64,000 nt of DNA, taken from assembly GCA_030544215.1 (NCBI GenBank), contig JARZZO010000008.1, positions 23,347,114 through 23,411,113 on the forward strand. The letters run 5' to 3'. The first letter of the stretch is position 1; the number at the start of each line of letters is the position of its first letter. The notes under the pieces were generated by a model. It was given only the letters and a program-made list of their open reading frames with translations, ran no database searches and was not told the DNA's origin. Shown here one piece after another: positions 45,069-58,250 of the stretch. Made by a program: the position numbers and the translations under genes. Source of the DNA: Zantedeschia hybrid cultivar (taxonomy: Eukaryota; Streptophyta; Magnoliopsida; Alismatales; Araceae).

Positions 45069-47085
45069 GGTTAGCCCTTAAGTTACCTCCTACCACCTAT
45101 TTCCTTTCAGAAGTATCCATAGGCACCACCCTATTACGTAATGATGAGGGTGGACACCTCAACTTGCCACATTTCCATCCTTATCCCTTAAATCATAATG
45201 GGCATGACACCTCATCTAAGACACCTATGCATCATCGTCAACTTTCGTCTCAATATGATCATTAGGTTGACACCTCAAGGGAGGGAGGGGGAGAGGGAAC
45301 ATGTCATTCTCTTATTAACTCCCTTCATCCATAAACAAGAAGGGTTGTGCTTTATTCCCCTCCAAGTTTTTCCTTCCTAGAGAGAGATAGAAAGAAAGAG
45401 ATAAAGAGAAAGAACGAGAGTGGATGCGTGATGTTCTTCTTGTGTGCATAGAGGGCTGCATAAGGGAAGGCTTGACGTGACAAGGGCGTACGCGGAGGAG
45501 GGTTCGCTGTGCTAGCTTTTCGTGTTCATAGTCTTTGGTATAAAGGCAAGTGATGAGTAATCTACCTTGCACAACTATTTTTATGTATGAAGGATCTATT
45601 TTCAAACTATTTTATTAAAGTACTATAGTAGTAAATTAAAAGATAGGTCTAAGTAAAATATTAGACACGTATGAATATTTATGTTTGATTCTTCTTGTCG
45701 AACCATGTTGATTTCTGTTAATTCTCCGAAATCTATCAAAAAAATATAAAATACATCACTTGTCTATGACGTAATTCAAACTTATGTTTATGATCCTTTA
45801 GGTTTACTTTGTTTGCATAATAGCTTAAACCATAATAAGATTTTGGGGATTTCTTAAACCAGAATAAGTGGTATTTTGATTTGGTAAGTTGTTGGTATTC
45901 CACCTAGAATAAGGAGAATTATACTGTGTTATTCCAAGTAATTTAGTAGGAATAAGTGGAATAAGGAGTGAAACAAAGGATGAAATTGAGAGAATTGGAA
46001 GAAGTAGGCATTCCAGGTAGAGTTTGAGGAGTTGGGGGAATTGGGAGAATTAGACATTCCCACAATCAAACCAGAATAGGGCCTTTATACCGGTTATTCC
46101 GACCCTATTTTGCAAACAAAGTGAACCTTACAGAATATGTCATGCATTATGATAATAACCTTGATTTATGCACGATTATTCACGACACTGTCACTACATG
46201 ATCTGAAATGCTTGTAATAAGATGTAATTCTCTATGGACATTGCCGCCTTAGGAGTATAACTGTCCAATCCACAAAAGCGTCCTTCTGGGGGAAAGATTT
46301 AAGTTAAAACGCATGAACCCGAGGACAATAAGTAAAATCCTAACTTCTAGCCGGCTAAATCATGGGATGGCAAGACGTAACGCCATGATCGGTTTGGAGT
46401 TAAGTGGGATGTGTGGTGTAATCCTCCGACTGCACAACTAAAGATCTAATAGGTCTTGCCTTACCACTAGATACACGTCATGTCACGCAAACACGATGAA
46501 ACACTCATCATGTGGTGGTTGGATGCATATCCATTAAGCAAGTGAAAAGATGATATTTTCGATATCATGATTTATGTCGTGATAATTTATACTATACCTT
46601 AATGATCTATGTCATGTCATAATGATTCATGTGATGTTTCATGAACTATGCCCTATGATTTATAACTCATATTTTATCCTTCAACCTAAAAACTTGCAAG
46701 AGTAGTTGCACATAGGCGATCTAAATGATCTTAAGAACATGATTAGGGAAAAATGAAGTATGACTACATATATTATTATTATGCAAAAATGGATGCTATT
46801 TATCATATATTTTTCTTTATAACTATTATGGAAAACTAGTGGATTGTGACATTATGAACTTGCTGAGTCAGTTAGGACTCACCCTTGCAGAATAAACCCC
46901 TTTTCAGGAGAAAAAAATCCTAAGGAGGGAGGAGCATGAAGAGAGACTTGAGGACTAGAGCTTGAGTTTCCAGTCCCCTTAGAAATAGTAAGTTTTACTT
47001 TTAGTTTAATGTAATAAGTTAGTTTTCAGTCATGAGAAGTTTATACGAATATGTAGAAATCTTGGACAAACCCTCCCACTATAGA
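45069..47085 (+). repeat. Gypsy LTR fragment B, plus orientation, holding a MITE
   Basis: Corresponds to the reverse complement of about 41180-42850, interrupted at 45801-46127 by a MITE. It is truncated at both ends. With the minus-strand LTR at 40988-43352 it forms a large inverted repeat about 2 kb apart, inside one intron. Confidence 0.8.
45801..46127. mobile_element. Tourist/PIF-Harbinger-like MITE, copy 2
   Basis: The 327-bp relative of the MITE at 19-337 is flanked by TTA (45798-45800 and 46128-46130). Its ends GGTTTACTTTGTTTGCA and TGCAAACAAAGTGAACC are almost perfect inverted repeats. It sits inside gypsy LTR fragment B; the uninterrupted site is seen in fragment C near 44650. Confidence 0.88.
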
Positions 47086-48324
47086 CCTACTTGATTTATT
47101 GCCACCTCTAGGTCAAATAATGTTAACCACAAGTAACGTTAATGAAGAAGGGGAAAACCTTTTCCTTCCATTAAGGTCGAATGATGTTAAACATCATACT
47201 CATTTTTTATGCGTTTTTTAATATTCAAATCATTGTTCTTCCTTTTCCTCGCTCTAAAGGCCAATGAACCAAGAAAAGAAATGCATTTTCTTTGTGCTCC
47301 ACACTTCTCAATCCTCCAACTGGGAAAGAACCTCACCATCACAAGATTCGTCTTCCACTCACAAACAGGTGTAAAGCTGTCCAAGACATTCTATCCCAAA
47401 GATTCTCAGTCCTTTTGGTCTTTCTTAAGGTCTTAGAGAAGTATTTTATAAAGGGCTTTTTTTAGAGCTCTCTTTCTCTTACACTTGTAAAACCCTTCTT
47501 TTTTTCATTAATACAGTACGTGGTACTATCCACTTTCAAAAAAGAAAAAAAAATCTGCACATGGTATCTTGTCAAAGAATCCAGATCTGTCTTCTACAAA
47601 ACTCTATCCAACCTAAATCTTGATAAAAATAATGCATACGAAGATCAAGGGACATTGTCGACATGGCAAACCAAGGAAAAGGAAAAATCATATACTATAT
47701 CCCACAAAAATCTGGTATGCAAAATTAGGTTATTACCCTGAGAAGATGGTCATGTTAGGATCAATCTCAGCAGCATCAATTGGAGAAACATGTTGATAGA
47801 TTGAACAGACTTGCAGAGCATCACTATATACGTGCATTGTGTAGATGCAGAGTGTATAGACAAGTTTTTCTACAGATAGGCTTGCACATGTTGATTGATA
47901 GGTTTCTTCCACCATTATTTTTTATAATACTTTTTTTCTCGTCTATCTATGTAGATGAAAAAATATTCAAGTTAAGAAGAGACACTTAGCAACCTTCTCA
48001 TTTCCTTTCATGTACAGGATACAATCCCAAATTCTCCACAAGAAAGAAAAAATAAAATAAAATCACCACTAGAAGAAGCCCAGAATAGAATTGGAGCCGT
48101 TATTAAAAAGATCTGATGGGAGAACTCCACAAGAAGAGAGAATGACAGAAACACGCTATAAGCCAGAATAATATACATAATATAAGCATAAATGCACCCT
48201 TTTCTTTTAGCTAATAGGCAGGTCTACTGATGGTTGATTCAAAATAAATCAACCATAATCTTTTCCTTTAATTCATTCGAATGGTTAATAATCCATAATG
48301 CATACTTCATGAAAGATTGCATAC
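47086..48324. other. Remainder of copy 2 intron 23
   Basis: Intronic sequence next to exon 23. A stretch at about 47200-47560, with the frame MRFLIFKSLFFLFLALKA and an A-rich end near 47538-47555, may be a retroposed fragment. The part from 47750 onwards resembles the matching intron of copy 1 (about 10780-11370). Confidence 0.45.
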
Positions 48325-51269
48325 CCAATCAAGAAGATAGAAGAAGTCCTCCTTCGGCCAATAATTGGTGTTACTTTTTCCGCTGACAATCTCCAATATG
48401 ACCACACCAAAGCTGTAAACATCTGCTTTGTCTGTCAAGTAACCCCTCATTGCATACTCAGGAGCCATACATCCCCTGGAAAATTAATATTTCAGCATAA
48501 GGGATAAGCAGTATCTAAGTGCTCAAAAGCTTTTACAAATTGTCAGAGGATTCTTAAAGCTGCTAAACCAAATTGAGTTTTTACTTCAGCATTTATGTAA
48601 ATATAATAGTACTTAAATAGTTTGATCTCGTTGATGGCTGGCCATATTTAAATACATTTGTTATTCATGTACACATGAATTTCAGAACAAAACTTCTGTA
48701 TGCAGTCATGAATTTCAGAATGAAACTTCTATATGTTCTATCGAACTGAAATATAGGAAAAGAAAATACTCATTTTGACACCTTCGCTTTGTTCACATAT
48801 AATGCAAAAAAATGATTAATACTTTCTATGTAATACATCATATTTTTAATTACACTAAGACATTTATTACTAAATCTCATAAAGCACGAGATTATCTGAT
48901 AAAGACTAACGTTTTCATCCATGATACTCATACTTTGATAAATAACTATTATTATATACATACTAATTTTAAGGGGTTTTTGTATATATACACCTGTAAA
49001 GTTACATATTTATGTATAGCCCTGACTCCTACGTATTGTTATAAATACCCCTGAATCCTCCAAAAAGTTGCATTTATATCCCTCCCGTCAAAGTACCATG
49101 AGCTGTTAACGAGTATGCTAAAAAGGTTCAAATATGTTGGCATATATACCCCGATTATGCTAGAAAGATTCCATAAATTCTGCTGAATTTAGGGGTATAT
49201 ATATATACAAAATTATAGTGAATCTAGGGGTATATGTGCAAAAATATTCGATCTTTTTGGCATACTCTGTCAGAGTTCAGGGCATTTTGACGGGAGGGTT
49301 ATAAATACAACCTTTCTAAAGATTTCGAGAATATTTATAACAAATGTGCCTATGTGGGAGTCAGGGTATATACACAAATAAGGTACTTTACAAGGGTATA
49401 TAAGTAAAATTGAATCAAGTGCCAACTTTTTGGAGCACTGAATGCAATAATTGATAGGACTAGAGAGAACTCAGAACACATATAGTCAAACTTGCATGCG
49501 GAAACTAAAAGGAAATTACTCCAGTCATAACATTTGCTTACATCGTTCCTGCTATCCGAGTGCTAATATGAGTATTATCCTCTTCATCAAGTTTGGCCAA
49601 ACCAAAGTCAGATATCTTTGCACTCAGATACTTATCAAGAAGAATATTGGTTGCCTTGATGTCTCTGTGAATAATCTTCAATCTTGACTCCTCATGAAGG
49701 TACGCTAAGCCCCTCGCTATTTCTAGGCAAATCTTACGCCTTCTTTGCCAGTCCAGTTTTAATTTCACGCCTTCTGGACCTGTCCACAGCATAATTGTTA
49801 CAGTTGCTTTGCACTATGAATAACTCTTCATGGAACAACTAAAACAGAAGCAGCACCACTTCAGAATGAACACATGCAGAAAGAAGAGCAACAGTAACAT
49901 ATTTACCAAATAGAGCTCGGGCAAGGCAGTTGTTTTCCATGTATTCATAAATTAGTAGTAACTGATTTCCTTCAATACAGCACCCAAAAAGCTTTACAAG
50001 GTGTGGATGCTGCAAAGCTGATATCATGCCTATCTCATTTACAAATTCACGGTTTCCTTGCTTTGACTTGGAAGAAAGTTGCTTGACAGCAATTGCAGAA
50101 CCATCTGGAAGAATCCCCTGAAATCTTGCCGGTAGATACTTTAGTATTTAGTATACACATAATCATAGTAAGATTGAAGTTCAAAAGGAAGGGAAGAGCA
50201 CATGAACACATGGACACATGATTCACCTTGTAAACTGGTCCAAATCCACCTTCACCTATCTTGTTTGCAGGGTCAAAGTTCCTTGTGGCAGCTTTAATTT
50301 GCTTTAGAGTGAAATAGCCTGTCTGCAACTCTAGACCTCTGAGTTCTGATAAAAGTGAAACACAGAAAAGTAGACACGCTCAATCAGTAAGACAAGGCAT
50401 GTAGAGAAAGTGTTACACATTCAATCAGTACGAAGACGAATGGAAATAAAGTGGTCCCCATGTTAAATAACTTATTATTATATTAAGGCTTCATTAGCTA
50501 TGTGCAATCCTAAGGGACACTTGCTCATAAAGCTACTCAAGGCAAGATCACTTTGGCCACTTTTGCACTTATGTTTTCCCTACAGACAAGCATGTTGGAC
50601 TGTGTTAACTTACTTTGGTTCATGGACTAGTTAATTAAATGAAAACACTTCTCTGCTTAATACAGATATAGCTGCAACTTATCACAAGCTGTATCATTGT
50701 TAGGCAAGCATGATGATTGAGCCATAGCATATATTTGTGTGATTTTTTTCCATGGAGAGTCCATAGAAAAACACAGTACATCACCAGCTTCTGATAGCAT
50801 TCTAACCAACTGAAAAACAAGATAAGTCTCTTTGTTTGGCAGGTGTAAGTGGGAGTCTAAGAAATTCAGATAGGGATTTTTTTTCTTAAAAAACAGCTTA
50901 CTAAGAAACATATTCGAGGACATGGGGAATTTCATACACAGTATCTTCATGAAGATATGGCTACAAGGTTTCCCGAAGAGGAGGGTCAGAGACCGCAAAC
51001 TTCCATACAACTTTGCCAACTTCTATGCAACATGTACAGAAATGTATAATAAACACATGTATGTGTATATGATGGAGTATAAAAGTTGTTTCACAATGGA
51101 ATGACTTAAGTGATTGTCTCACCATTGTTCTCAATGTTTTTCTTTCTCAGGCACAACCACAGAAAGATCAAAATCAGCATTGCTAAAATGCATGAAGCAG
51201 AAACGATTCCAACAAAAGCACCAACTGGAAGCTCGTTCTTGCCATAGTCACCCAGATCAGGTTTAAAAT
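48325..51269 (-). pseudogene. Copy 2 exons 19-23: membrane span and kinase
   Basis: The membrane span (VGAFVGIVSASCILAM then LILIFLWLC) is followed by LRKKN. The kinase keeps IGEGGFGPVYK, IAVKQLSSKSKQGNREFVNE, IIHRDIKATNILLD and KISDFGLAKL. Exon 23 has GCMAPEYAMRGYLT, where the family normally has GYMAPEYA, a Tyr-to-Cys change beside the APE motif. Exon 19 is 9 nt longer than in copy 1. Confidence 0.9.
48965..49420. repeat. Fold-back element in copy 2 intron 22
   Basis: The two halves are inverted relative to each other: TATATACACCTGTAAAGTTA, CCCTGACTCCTACGTA and CCCTCCCGTCAAA on the left; TTTGACGGGAGGGT, GGGAGTCAGGGTATATACAC and GGTACTTTACA on the right. No coding frame. It is probably a MITE of fold-back type; its target duplication was not found. 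Confidence 0.75.
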
Positions 51270-51344
51270 CTACAAAAATAAATGATTAGCAGGAGGCAAC
51301 ATGATATCTAAGAAGAAGAAAGATAAAAGTATCTATACGCATAC

Positions 51345-52740
51345 TTGGTGTTACTGCAATTGCCGATACTAGAGGCCCATATACACCTCTCTGTGGAATG
51401 GCATTTGTCCCTTTGCCAGCCCACTGGAAGTGGATCTCCAAAGTACTACCCTCTACAAGGGTAGTAAAATTCTTAATAATTTCTTTACCAGTCCCATTTG
51501 CTGCTTCTGCGATGTTAAAATCATTTAAAACCTTCTTGCCCTGTGGAAACAGCAGAATGGATCACCAAAAAGCCATCATTAAATGAAGGCAAAGTAACAA
51601 AATCAAATGAAAGAAAACATCAGAACAAGTCCTCTTCACAGACAGAGGAAGTAATTGCAACAAAACTATAATATAAATGTAGTTCTACACAGACACTATT
51701 AAAATGAAAAACAGATTGAGATGAACACATGAAACAATCAAATACAAATATAGCACAGCTACACAAAACTTCATTAGATTCTTCCAGTTTTTTGTGCAAC
51801 AAAGTTGCAGACATACTCAAACATCAACAGTACCTTGAACAACAACCAGAAGTATGATCTGGCGTGACATGCAGACACTAGGCAAAGGCACAAGAAACTT
51901 TGAATGCAGGATGAAGAGAAAACATGAATTTTATTGAAGTAATCTACCATAAAACACGAAATTTTGTATAAGAAGAATCATATGAAAGTGTGTCTCAGAA
52001 AAATTGGAAGTGCAATGAATTCAAATGACCTGAATAGATACATCAAACACACGCCTTCCAACACTGCTAAATGTCTGGTCATCAGTAAACACTATTTCGG
52101 CAAAATGGAGTTTGACTGCGTAATTTCCTTTCTGCATACACAGACCATAATATTTGAGGGAGAGAGGATTCAGGAGAGCTGACATGTACAATTCTGGATT
52201 GGGCATTGTCAATGTCGATGTGTTTTCTGCTACATATTTTGATTTGTCATTGCCCACAAAGTCACCTGTGCTGCTATGAGCCCACTTTCCACTGTCAGAA
52301 AGGAAATATGTAGATGTGCCCTGTTGTGATGTATCTCCGTCATATTCGTTATTGTCAACAGTCACCCTTTTTCCACCACAGTTTATGAAATTTTGATAGT
52401 CTGTAAAAATGCAAAATTACACACTGTCATTTATCCTGGCATATTAATGCTTGTTGATTAGAATATCAAAATCTTAAAAGAATGTCTTCTCTCCAAAAGG
52501 AAAGGAGGGAGAGGGAAATTATGAAAATACACAAGGGAACTATTTTATACTCACTTTTTGCTTTCTCACTGCAAGGAAGGTCCTTCCTTAAGCATGAAGC
52601 TATCCTACAGAGTGGAGAGAACACAGATCCTTCATCTATGCATGTTGGAATGAACTAGCAGATCTCAATGCTTTTTCACATTAATAATGTAAGAAACCTA
52701 CGAGTCATCTTGCGTGGAAGAAAAACTGGCAATGAAGTTC
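51345..52740 (-). pseudogene. Copy 2 exons 15-18: malectin-like domain
   Basis: Contains CLRKDLPCSEKAK, NYQNFINCGGKRV, TYFLSDSGKWAHSSTGDFVG, NPLSLKYYGLCMQKGNYAVK and RRVFDVSIQ, then GKKVLNDFNIAEAANGTG. Exon 17 is 371 nt and exon 18 is 196 nt, identical in length to copy 1. Open throughout. Confidence 0.9.
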
Positions 52741-52846
52741 CTGCAAGTAAGACAGAGTTTTAAATTCCACGAAAAGAATCAAATAATACAAACTGTAAAC
52801 CCCACTCACCCCCCCGCACCCCGCTTAAAGAAAAAAAGGTACGTAC

Positions 52847-55800
52847 TGGTCTCCTTGCTTACAGTTGCTTGGTGTGGATTCAGTAACAGTAGCTGTAAAA
52901 GTGTTGTAAGAAATGTCCCTGAAAATGAAACACCATGACATTGTAATGATGTTTTATAGGCAAAAAGAATGTATTGTCAACATGACTGGAAAATAATAAC
53001 ATCCCTAGACATGAAACATACAAGTTTTCTCTATTTCTCAATATCCAAGTAGGAATTGATCCACTAAGCATGTTGTTGGTAAGATACCTGCTCATGGAAA
53101 AGCAATTTCAAATATAAAATTTTATTAGCAAATATAAAAATGTTTTGCTAAATGTTGAAGTAAATGATTCTTTGTGTTCAGTACTCAATTGAGTTGAAAC
53201 ACTGGGCAGATCAGACCCATGTTCACTTACATATGATTTATGTCTCTCAGATTCTCAAAGTTCCTCGGAATTGCACCCGTTAAGTTGTTAAAGGTCAGAT
53301 CCCTGCAAGGAAATTATGTCAAGCAGATGAAAAATAGAGTTGGAAAAGCTACCTCAATTTGAACAGTCAACATGCTTTGCATGGTAAGGATACATTTTTC
53401 AGGAGAATAACAATGGCCCAAATATGATGTGAGCAAATGGCCTTGGGAAGATGGAAGGAAGCGAGAACAGGAATGTAGGATAAATGAAATGCAAAAATCT
53501 TACCACCATTACATCCAAAACAGCATAGAAAATGCAAAAATCCAGACATTTTCTAAGAAATTGTACAAAAGATGACATACAACCTACGAATCCAAGCTGG
53601 CCACTTCAACTGATCGAGGCACTGTCAATATGCTTGACTCTTCAAAGTAGCCAACCTTGATTTGACAAGATAATCTAGATAAATACACAGTTTTGTCACC
53701 TTTTTCTGAAAGAAACACTATTTGGCATATTAATACCCTAAAAGTCAAAGTTTGAACTTGATACTAGAAGTGGCAGGATCTTTACTCCACTCTCACAAGT
53801 AAATAGCTAAGTGGCTATTAATATGGAAAAGAAAGAGCTTATGATAACAAGGGTTGCAGTATTGCACCAGGTCCTAGGATCGGCTCAAAATAGCCTTGGG
53901 ATTGGATAGATTAATTCCAGGCAATCCAACTGCGAAGAGTTTTTCTGCTTTTTTTTTTTTGACTAAAATAGGGGCAGATTCCGCCCATTGAAATCGGATC
54001 AATATTGGCTGATCCTGGTCTGAATCACATGATCCACATCAAGATTGGCCAATCCCACAAACCATGTATGAGAGGGTGAACTGAGCTCTCTTCATAATGA
54101 TAGAATGTATAGTGTGTCATTTGCCAATAACATCAGGCAAACTCTCAGGTCTGGTGAATGGTCAGCCGACTAGATGTGTTCATCGTGGGTCTTTGAGCAA
54201 TGGACTCATACCTCTCCTCTTCTATTTCAAGCCATGTGCAATCAGAATTGAGTTTGGATCAAGACAGATCCTATTCTGAATTGGTGCAGTTCAGCTAATA
54301 TTGGATGTGCTTGGACCATTTCTGACTATGATAGTCATGAATTAAATGGGAAGAGGTCATCTCAAATTAGACTGGGGCACTGATCCCACTCTGGACTGGT
54401 TGACTCTAACCAAAACTGATCAGCTCATGGAACAAGGACACATGGAATAAAGCTTGAGAAGCTGACTTGATTCAAGGATTTCACAGTCCTGTCAAAAGGG
54501 ATAGGGTCATTATCTCAGGATGCTGATGATACCATTTTGAGCCACTGGGATGTGGTTGACTATTGTCAGGTTATTAGTAGTATTGGTGAAGGAGGTTACG
54601 AGTTTCACCATCCAAAAAGAAAACAGTGGTCATTGGAATGGATGATGGAATGCAAGCAGCTAGACAGCCCTATGCCACACTAGAGCAAAGGTCCTAAAAT
54701 ACCCCCTATTGCCACATCCCTCGAGTGAGAACAGGTGTCAGGATTGGATAAAGTAATTTGGATGTTTGATAAATGATTTGATGGTGAAAATTTACCATTG
54801 TAAATTATATCATCAACATGGTCCTTTATTCCTCTCCTCGGACATTGTGAGCACTGATGTTATGCATCCATGACGAAACTTATTGGCAAGGAGAAAGAAA
54901 GATGAGAAGATACCCTGTTGTGGATTGGGGAGGTCACCACAAAGAGTATCTAAGAGAGCATTGGTACATGAAATCCTGCACCTTTTACCATGAGACTTCT
55001 GCATATATGGCTATCAATTCTTACAGCAGGCAAAATCACATGTTCTTTGCTATGAATCCACAGTGTCAAATATCTTAATAAGACTGACTATGGGAAGCAA
55101 TCAAGGACCATTGTTCATACTCAGATAACATGATTAGTAATAGAATGCAATAGCGAAACGAAGTCCAATGTCAATACATGCTTTTGGGAAATGGATAAAT
55201 AGTACAGAAAAGGTAGGACCTTCCCAATGCAGTCTCATGAACAGATTTTCAATCAAAACATACAAATACTATTCAGTCCTTGAGCATAAAATGCTTATGA
55301 AGCTACTTGCAATCTGTCACTAGACTATGCAGACTTACTGACATAAGTATGATCGTTACATCTGAATGTACAAAAACAATATTAAAATGCTTAATCTTCT
55401 TCTTGATATTTTCTTCTTTAATTGTCCCTAGTGTTTCTCACAAAGGACATAACTACAGATGATTACTCTAAATCTCTCGAGAAAATCAGCTTTAAGAACT
55501 ATCAGCACTTCTTCGTTAAACTAATCAGACAAAGTATGTTTGCAGAACCATACAGGATCTTTAGACCAGTCATTTTCCCAATGTATCCAGGGATTTGACC
55601 AGATATTGAGCAATTCCGGAGAACCCTGCAACATGTCACCCATAAAAAGACACATCAGCAAAGAATTGGAGAAGATATTCATGCTTGCCAAAAATGTACC
55701 ATTCATAAACTTACAAATATTTCATGTTTAGCATATTGTCAAGGGGAGGAAAGCTACCATCTGACTTTTTTAAGTGAGTGACTCTCCTGCAGAGCCCAAG

Positions 55801-57063
55801 AGGTTAAGAAAAAGGAAAATGTGTTACTCTCACAATGTGCCATCATGGAAGGTCTTTACAATATTTGGAAACAGAGTACGGCCACACTTACAGCTCAGTT
55901 ATGCTCTGCAAAGTAGAGAAGGTTGATGGGAAGGGGCCCTCCAGAGATGTGCCTTGCATGTCACTATGACATTTGAAAAAGTACATGCCACCTTTAAGCT
56001 AAATCATAGTAGTCTAATCTTGACAATAACCAAAAGTATGGCCAAAAGGAGGAAAAAACATAGCCAATTGGTATTTTTACTGACAATCTTTGTAATTTTG
56101 TCCAGTTCCCTATGAAGCTGGCTATCTTCCCAGAAATGTCATTCCCATCGATCCTACTGCAAACACAACATCAACCGTTCCTTATTAATTTTAAGAAAGG
56201 TGATGAAACACCTTTAATCCCACAAAAGAGTGCAACAAATGGAAGAGTTTCAAGACATACAAATCCGACAAGTTCTTCAGATTACCGAGTGTGTCAGGAA
56301 GTTCACCGGTGAAGAAGTTGGCAGACAGAAAGCTGCATTATCAAAGATGCTTCATCACTTAAATTACGTAACTATCGCAAGGGTTACACTTGTGAATCTT
56401 GCACCGAGATAGAGAAAATCAGAAACAAGAGACGTACAGTCTACTTAAGCTGGTCAAGTTACCAAGGCTTCGGGGAAGAGGGCCTTGCAGCCTGTTGTTA
56501 TCCAAGACCCTTCAAACAAAATTTTGGATAAGGTTGTGCTACAAGTCAGATTATTAAAACAAAATTACACTACTACAAGAAGAGAGTATATGGAGGCAGT
56601 ACAAGGACTGAAGGGTGGCAATCTTCCCTATCTCATCCGGAATCGGACCCGAGAGCCGGTTCCCCATAAGGGATCTGCAATGGTGCAAACTTAAGCAATT
56701 AGTAAGAGCCAGCCACTGATACCTGGCGAACAAAATAACGGGAAAAAAAGGAATCTTTTTGAGGTATCAGCAGCGGAACAGAAGGATGCAAACAACAGTT
56801 TACATGTTGCGGAGGGGGAGGGAAGCCCACGCGGCGGCAGGGATGGACCCATTGATGTAGTTGCGAGAAAGGTCGCTGTTTGGTTCCACAAGAGACATCA
56901 GAAATTACAAAAATCGCAGCACTGCTCAGCCTTTCACAGTATAAATTAAGGAAGAAGAAGAAAGACGAGAACTTCAGAAGTGGACACGCACATTTGGATG
57001 AGGGAAGTGAGGTTGGAGAAGTCCTCCGGCAGAACTCCCGTCAGGTTCTGCCCCTTGAGCTCG
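52847..57063 (-). pseudogene. Copy 2 exons 3-14: LRR array
   Basis: Ten 72-nt exons (3-12), one of 66 nt and one of 72 nt, all in the same phase as copy 1. Repeats are well conserved, for example KGQNLTGVLPEDFSNLTSL and DMQGTSLEGPFPSTFSTL. Exon 14 is 6 nt longer than in copy 1. No stop in frame. Intron 11 (2.25 kb) lacks the LINE and SINE of copy 1. Confidence 0.9.
53303..55553. other. Copy 2 intron 11
   Basis: A 2.25-kb intron. The 3' part aligns with copy 1 intron 11, but 53640-54640 has no match in copy 1. That stretch contains GATCGGCTCAAAATAGCC, GGATCAATATTGGCTGATCC and similar words typical of repetitive DNA. No coding gene seen. Confidence 0.4.
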
Positions 57064-57146
57064 CTGCAGGCGCCAGGAACAAGCGTTAGAAGGGCAGAGA
57101 GGAGCAGACTGCCACGAGAGATGGGAGGGGAAGGTGGAGGGGTTAC

Positions 57147-57320
57147 ATGGTGAGCACGTGGCAGACGTTGGTGGTGGCGTGCAGCTGCAGGTGAGGTTGC
57201 TTGTGACGGGTTCGGGGGTGCTCGCCACCCAGTTGCCGTCGCTGCTGCAAGGGTTCAAGCTGAAGTTCCATAACGTCGCCGGGATCTTGAGCTTCGCAGC
57301 AATCCGCCTGAGCGCGTCCA
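57147..57320 (-). pseudogene. Copy 2 exon 2 with one-base deletion
   Basis: Begins VDALRRIAAKLKIP, then WNFSLNPCSS up to SNLTC. The conserved ATTNVCHVLT then reads only in a different frame. On the plus strand copy 1 has GGCGT-TGCGCT-TGCAGG where copy 2 has GGCGT-GCAGC-TGCAGG, one base shorter. With the normal donor the shift runs into exon 3 and soon meets a stop. An upstream GT (CCAC|GTGCTC), eight bases earlier, would restore the frame, but it is a poor donor. Confidence 0.85.
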
Positions 57321-58250
57321 CTGTGATGAACTTGGAACATTAGAAAAGATCAATTTTTTTTGTTTTTTTTTTATTTTTTTGTGGGGGGCGGGGGAGAGAG
57401 AGAGACAGAGAGATTTCAGTATTTTGGAGAGAACTGGACAACAAATAAGAAGAACCTAGGTGATCGACTTTTAGCACGAAATATCGCAGCTTTTAGAATT
57501 AAATTTTGCTGGCTATCATTTTTCTAATTTAGTGTATGATAAAGTATAAATGGAAATTGTATTTGCCAAAATTTTCCTCATTTACAAGTATCATGGGTGG
57601 GAATTTAGTCGCCGTGTGATACTATCAAGATCTTTGATAATCTCAAATTTTAGAAATTTGTAAGATGTGCTTGGCAAAAAAAATAATTAAAATTATTTTT
57701 ATTTTTACTTTTAGAATAGGACATATTAAGTAAAAGTTGCTGTTAACTTAGTTTGATTACTTTCATTGGCCAGACTTGCTCTAGTAGCTACATTTTTACT
57801 CTAATCTAGAAAAGATCTAATATAAAAAATTTCATTGAATGTTGAAAAACAATTAAAAGACCAGAAAAAATGACTTTACACTTCAGGGATGAAACCTTTG
57901 GAAGTCCAAAAGTACTGTCATTTAAAAAATTCGCTAAATATGATCTTTAGTCCGTCCAGGTCCCCATTCATGGGTGGGTGGATCACCTTATATATCTCTT
58001 GCGGTGGCAAACTTGTTTGATCCTACATGTTCTTAAAGTATAATGGCCTTAATTTAATGGATTCATTCACTGATGTATTTCATTTCCGGTGATTAGTCAA
58101 AAAGGAAAAAGGGTTAATTACAACTTTCAAGTTGACCTATTTATTTGACATACTTCAGAGTCCATGGTATTAACTTGGTTACTCGCATAAAAATTCGGTC
58201 ACATAAAAGATGATAAGTTAAAAGAATGGGGAACGGAAGGTGGTTAGTGT

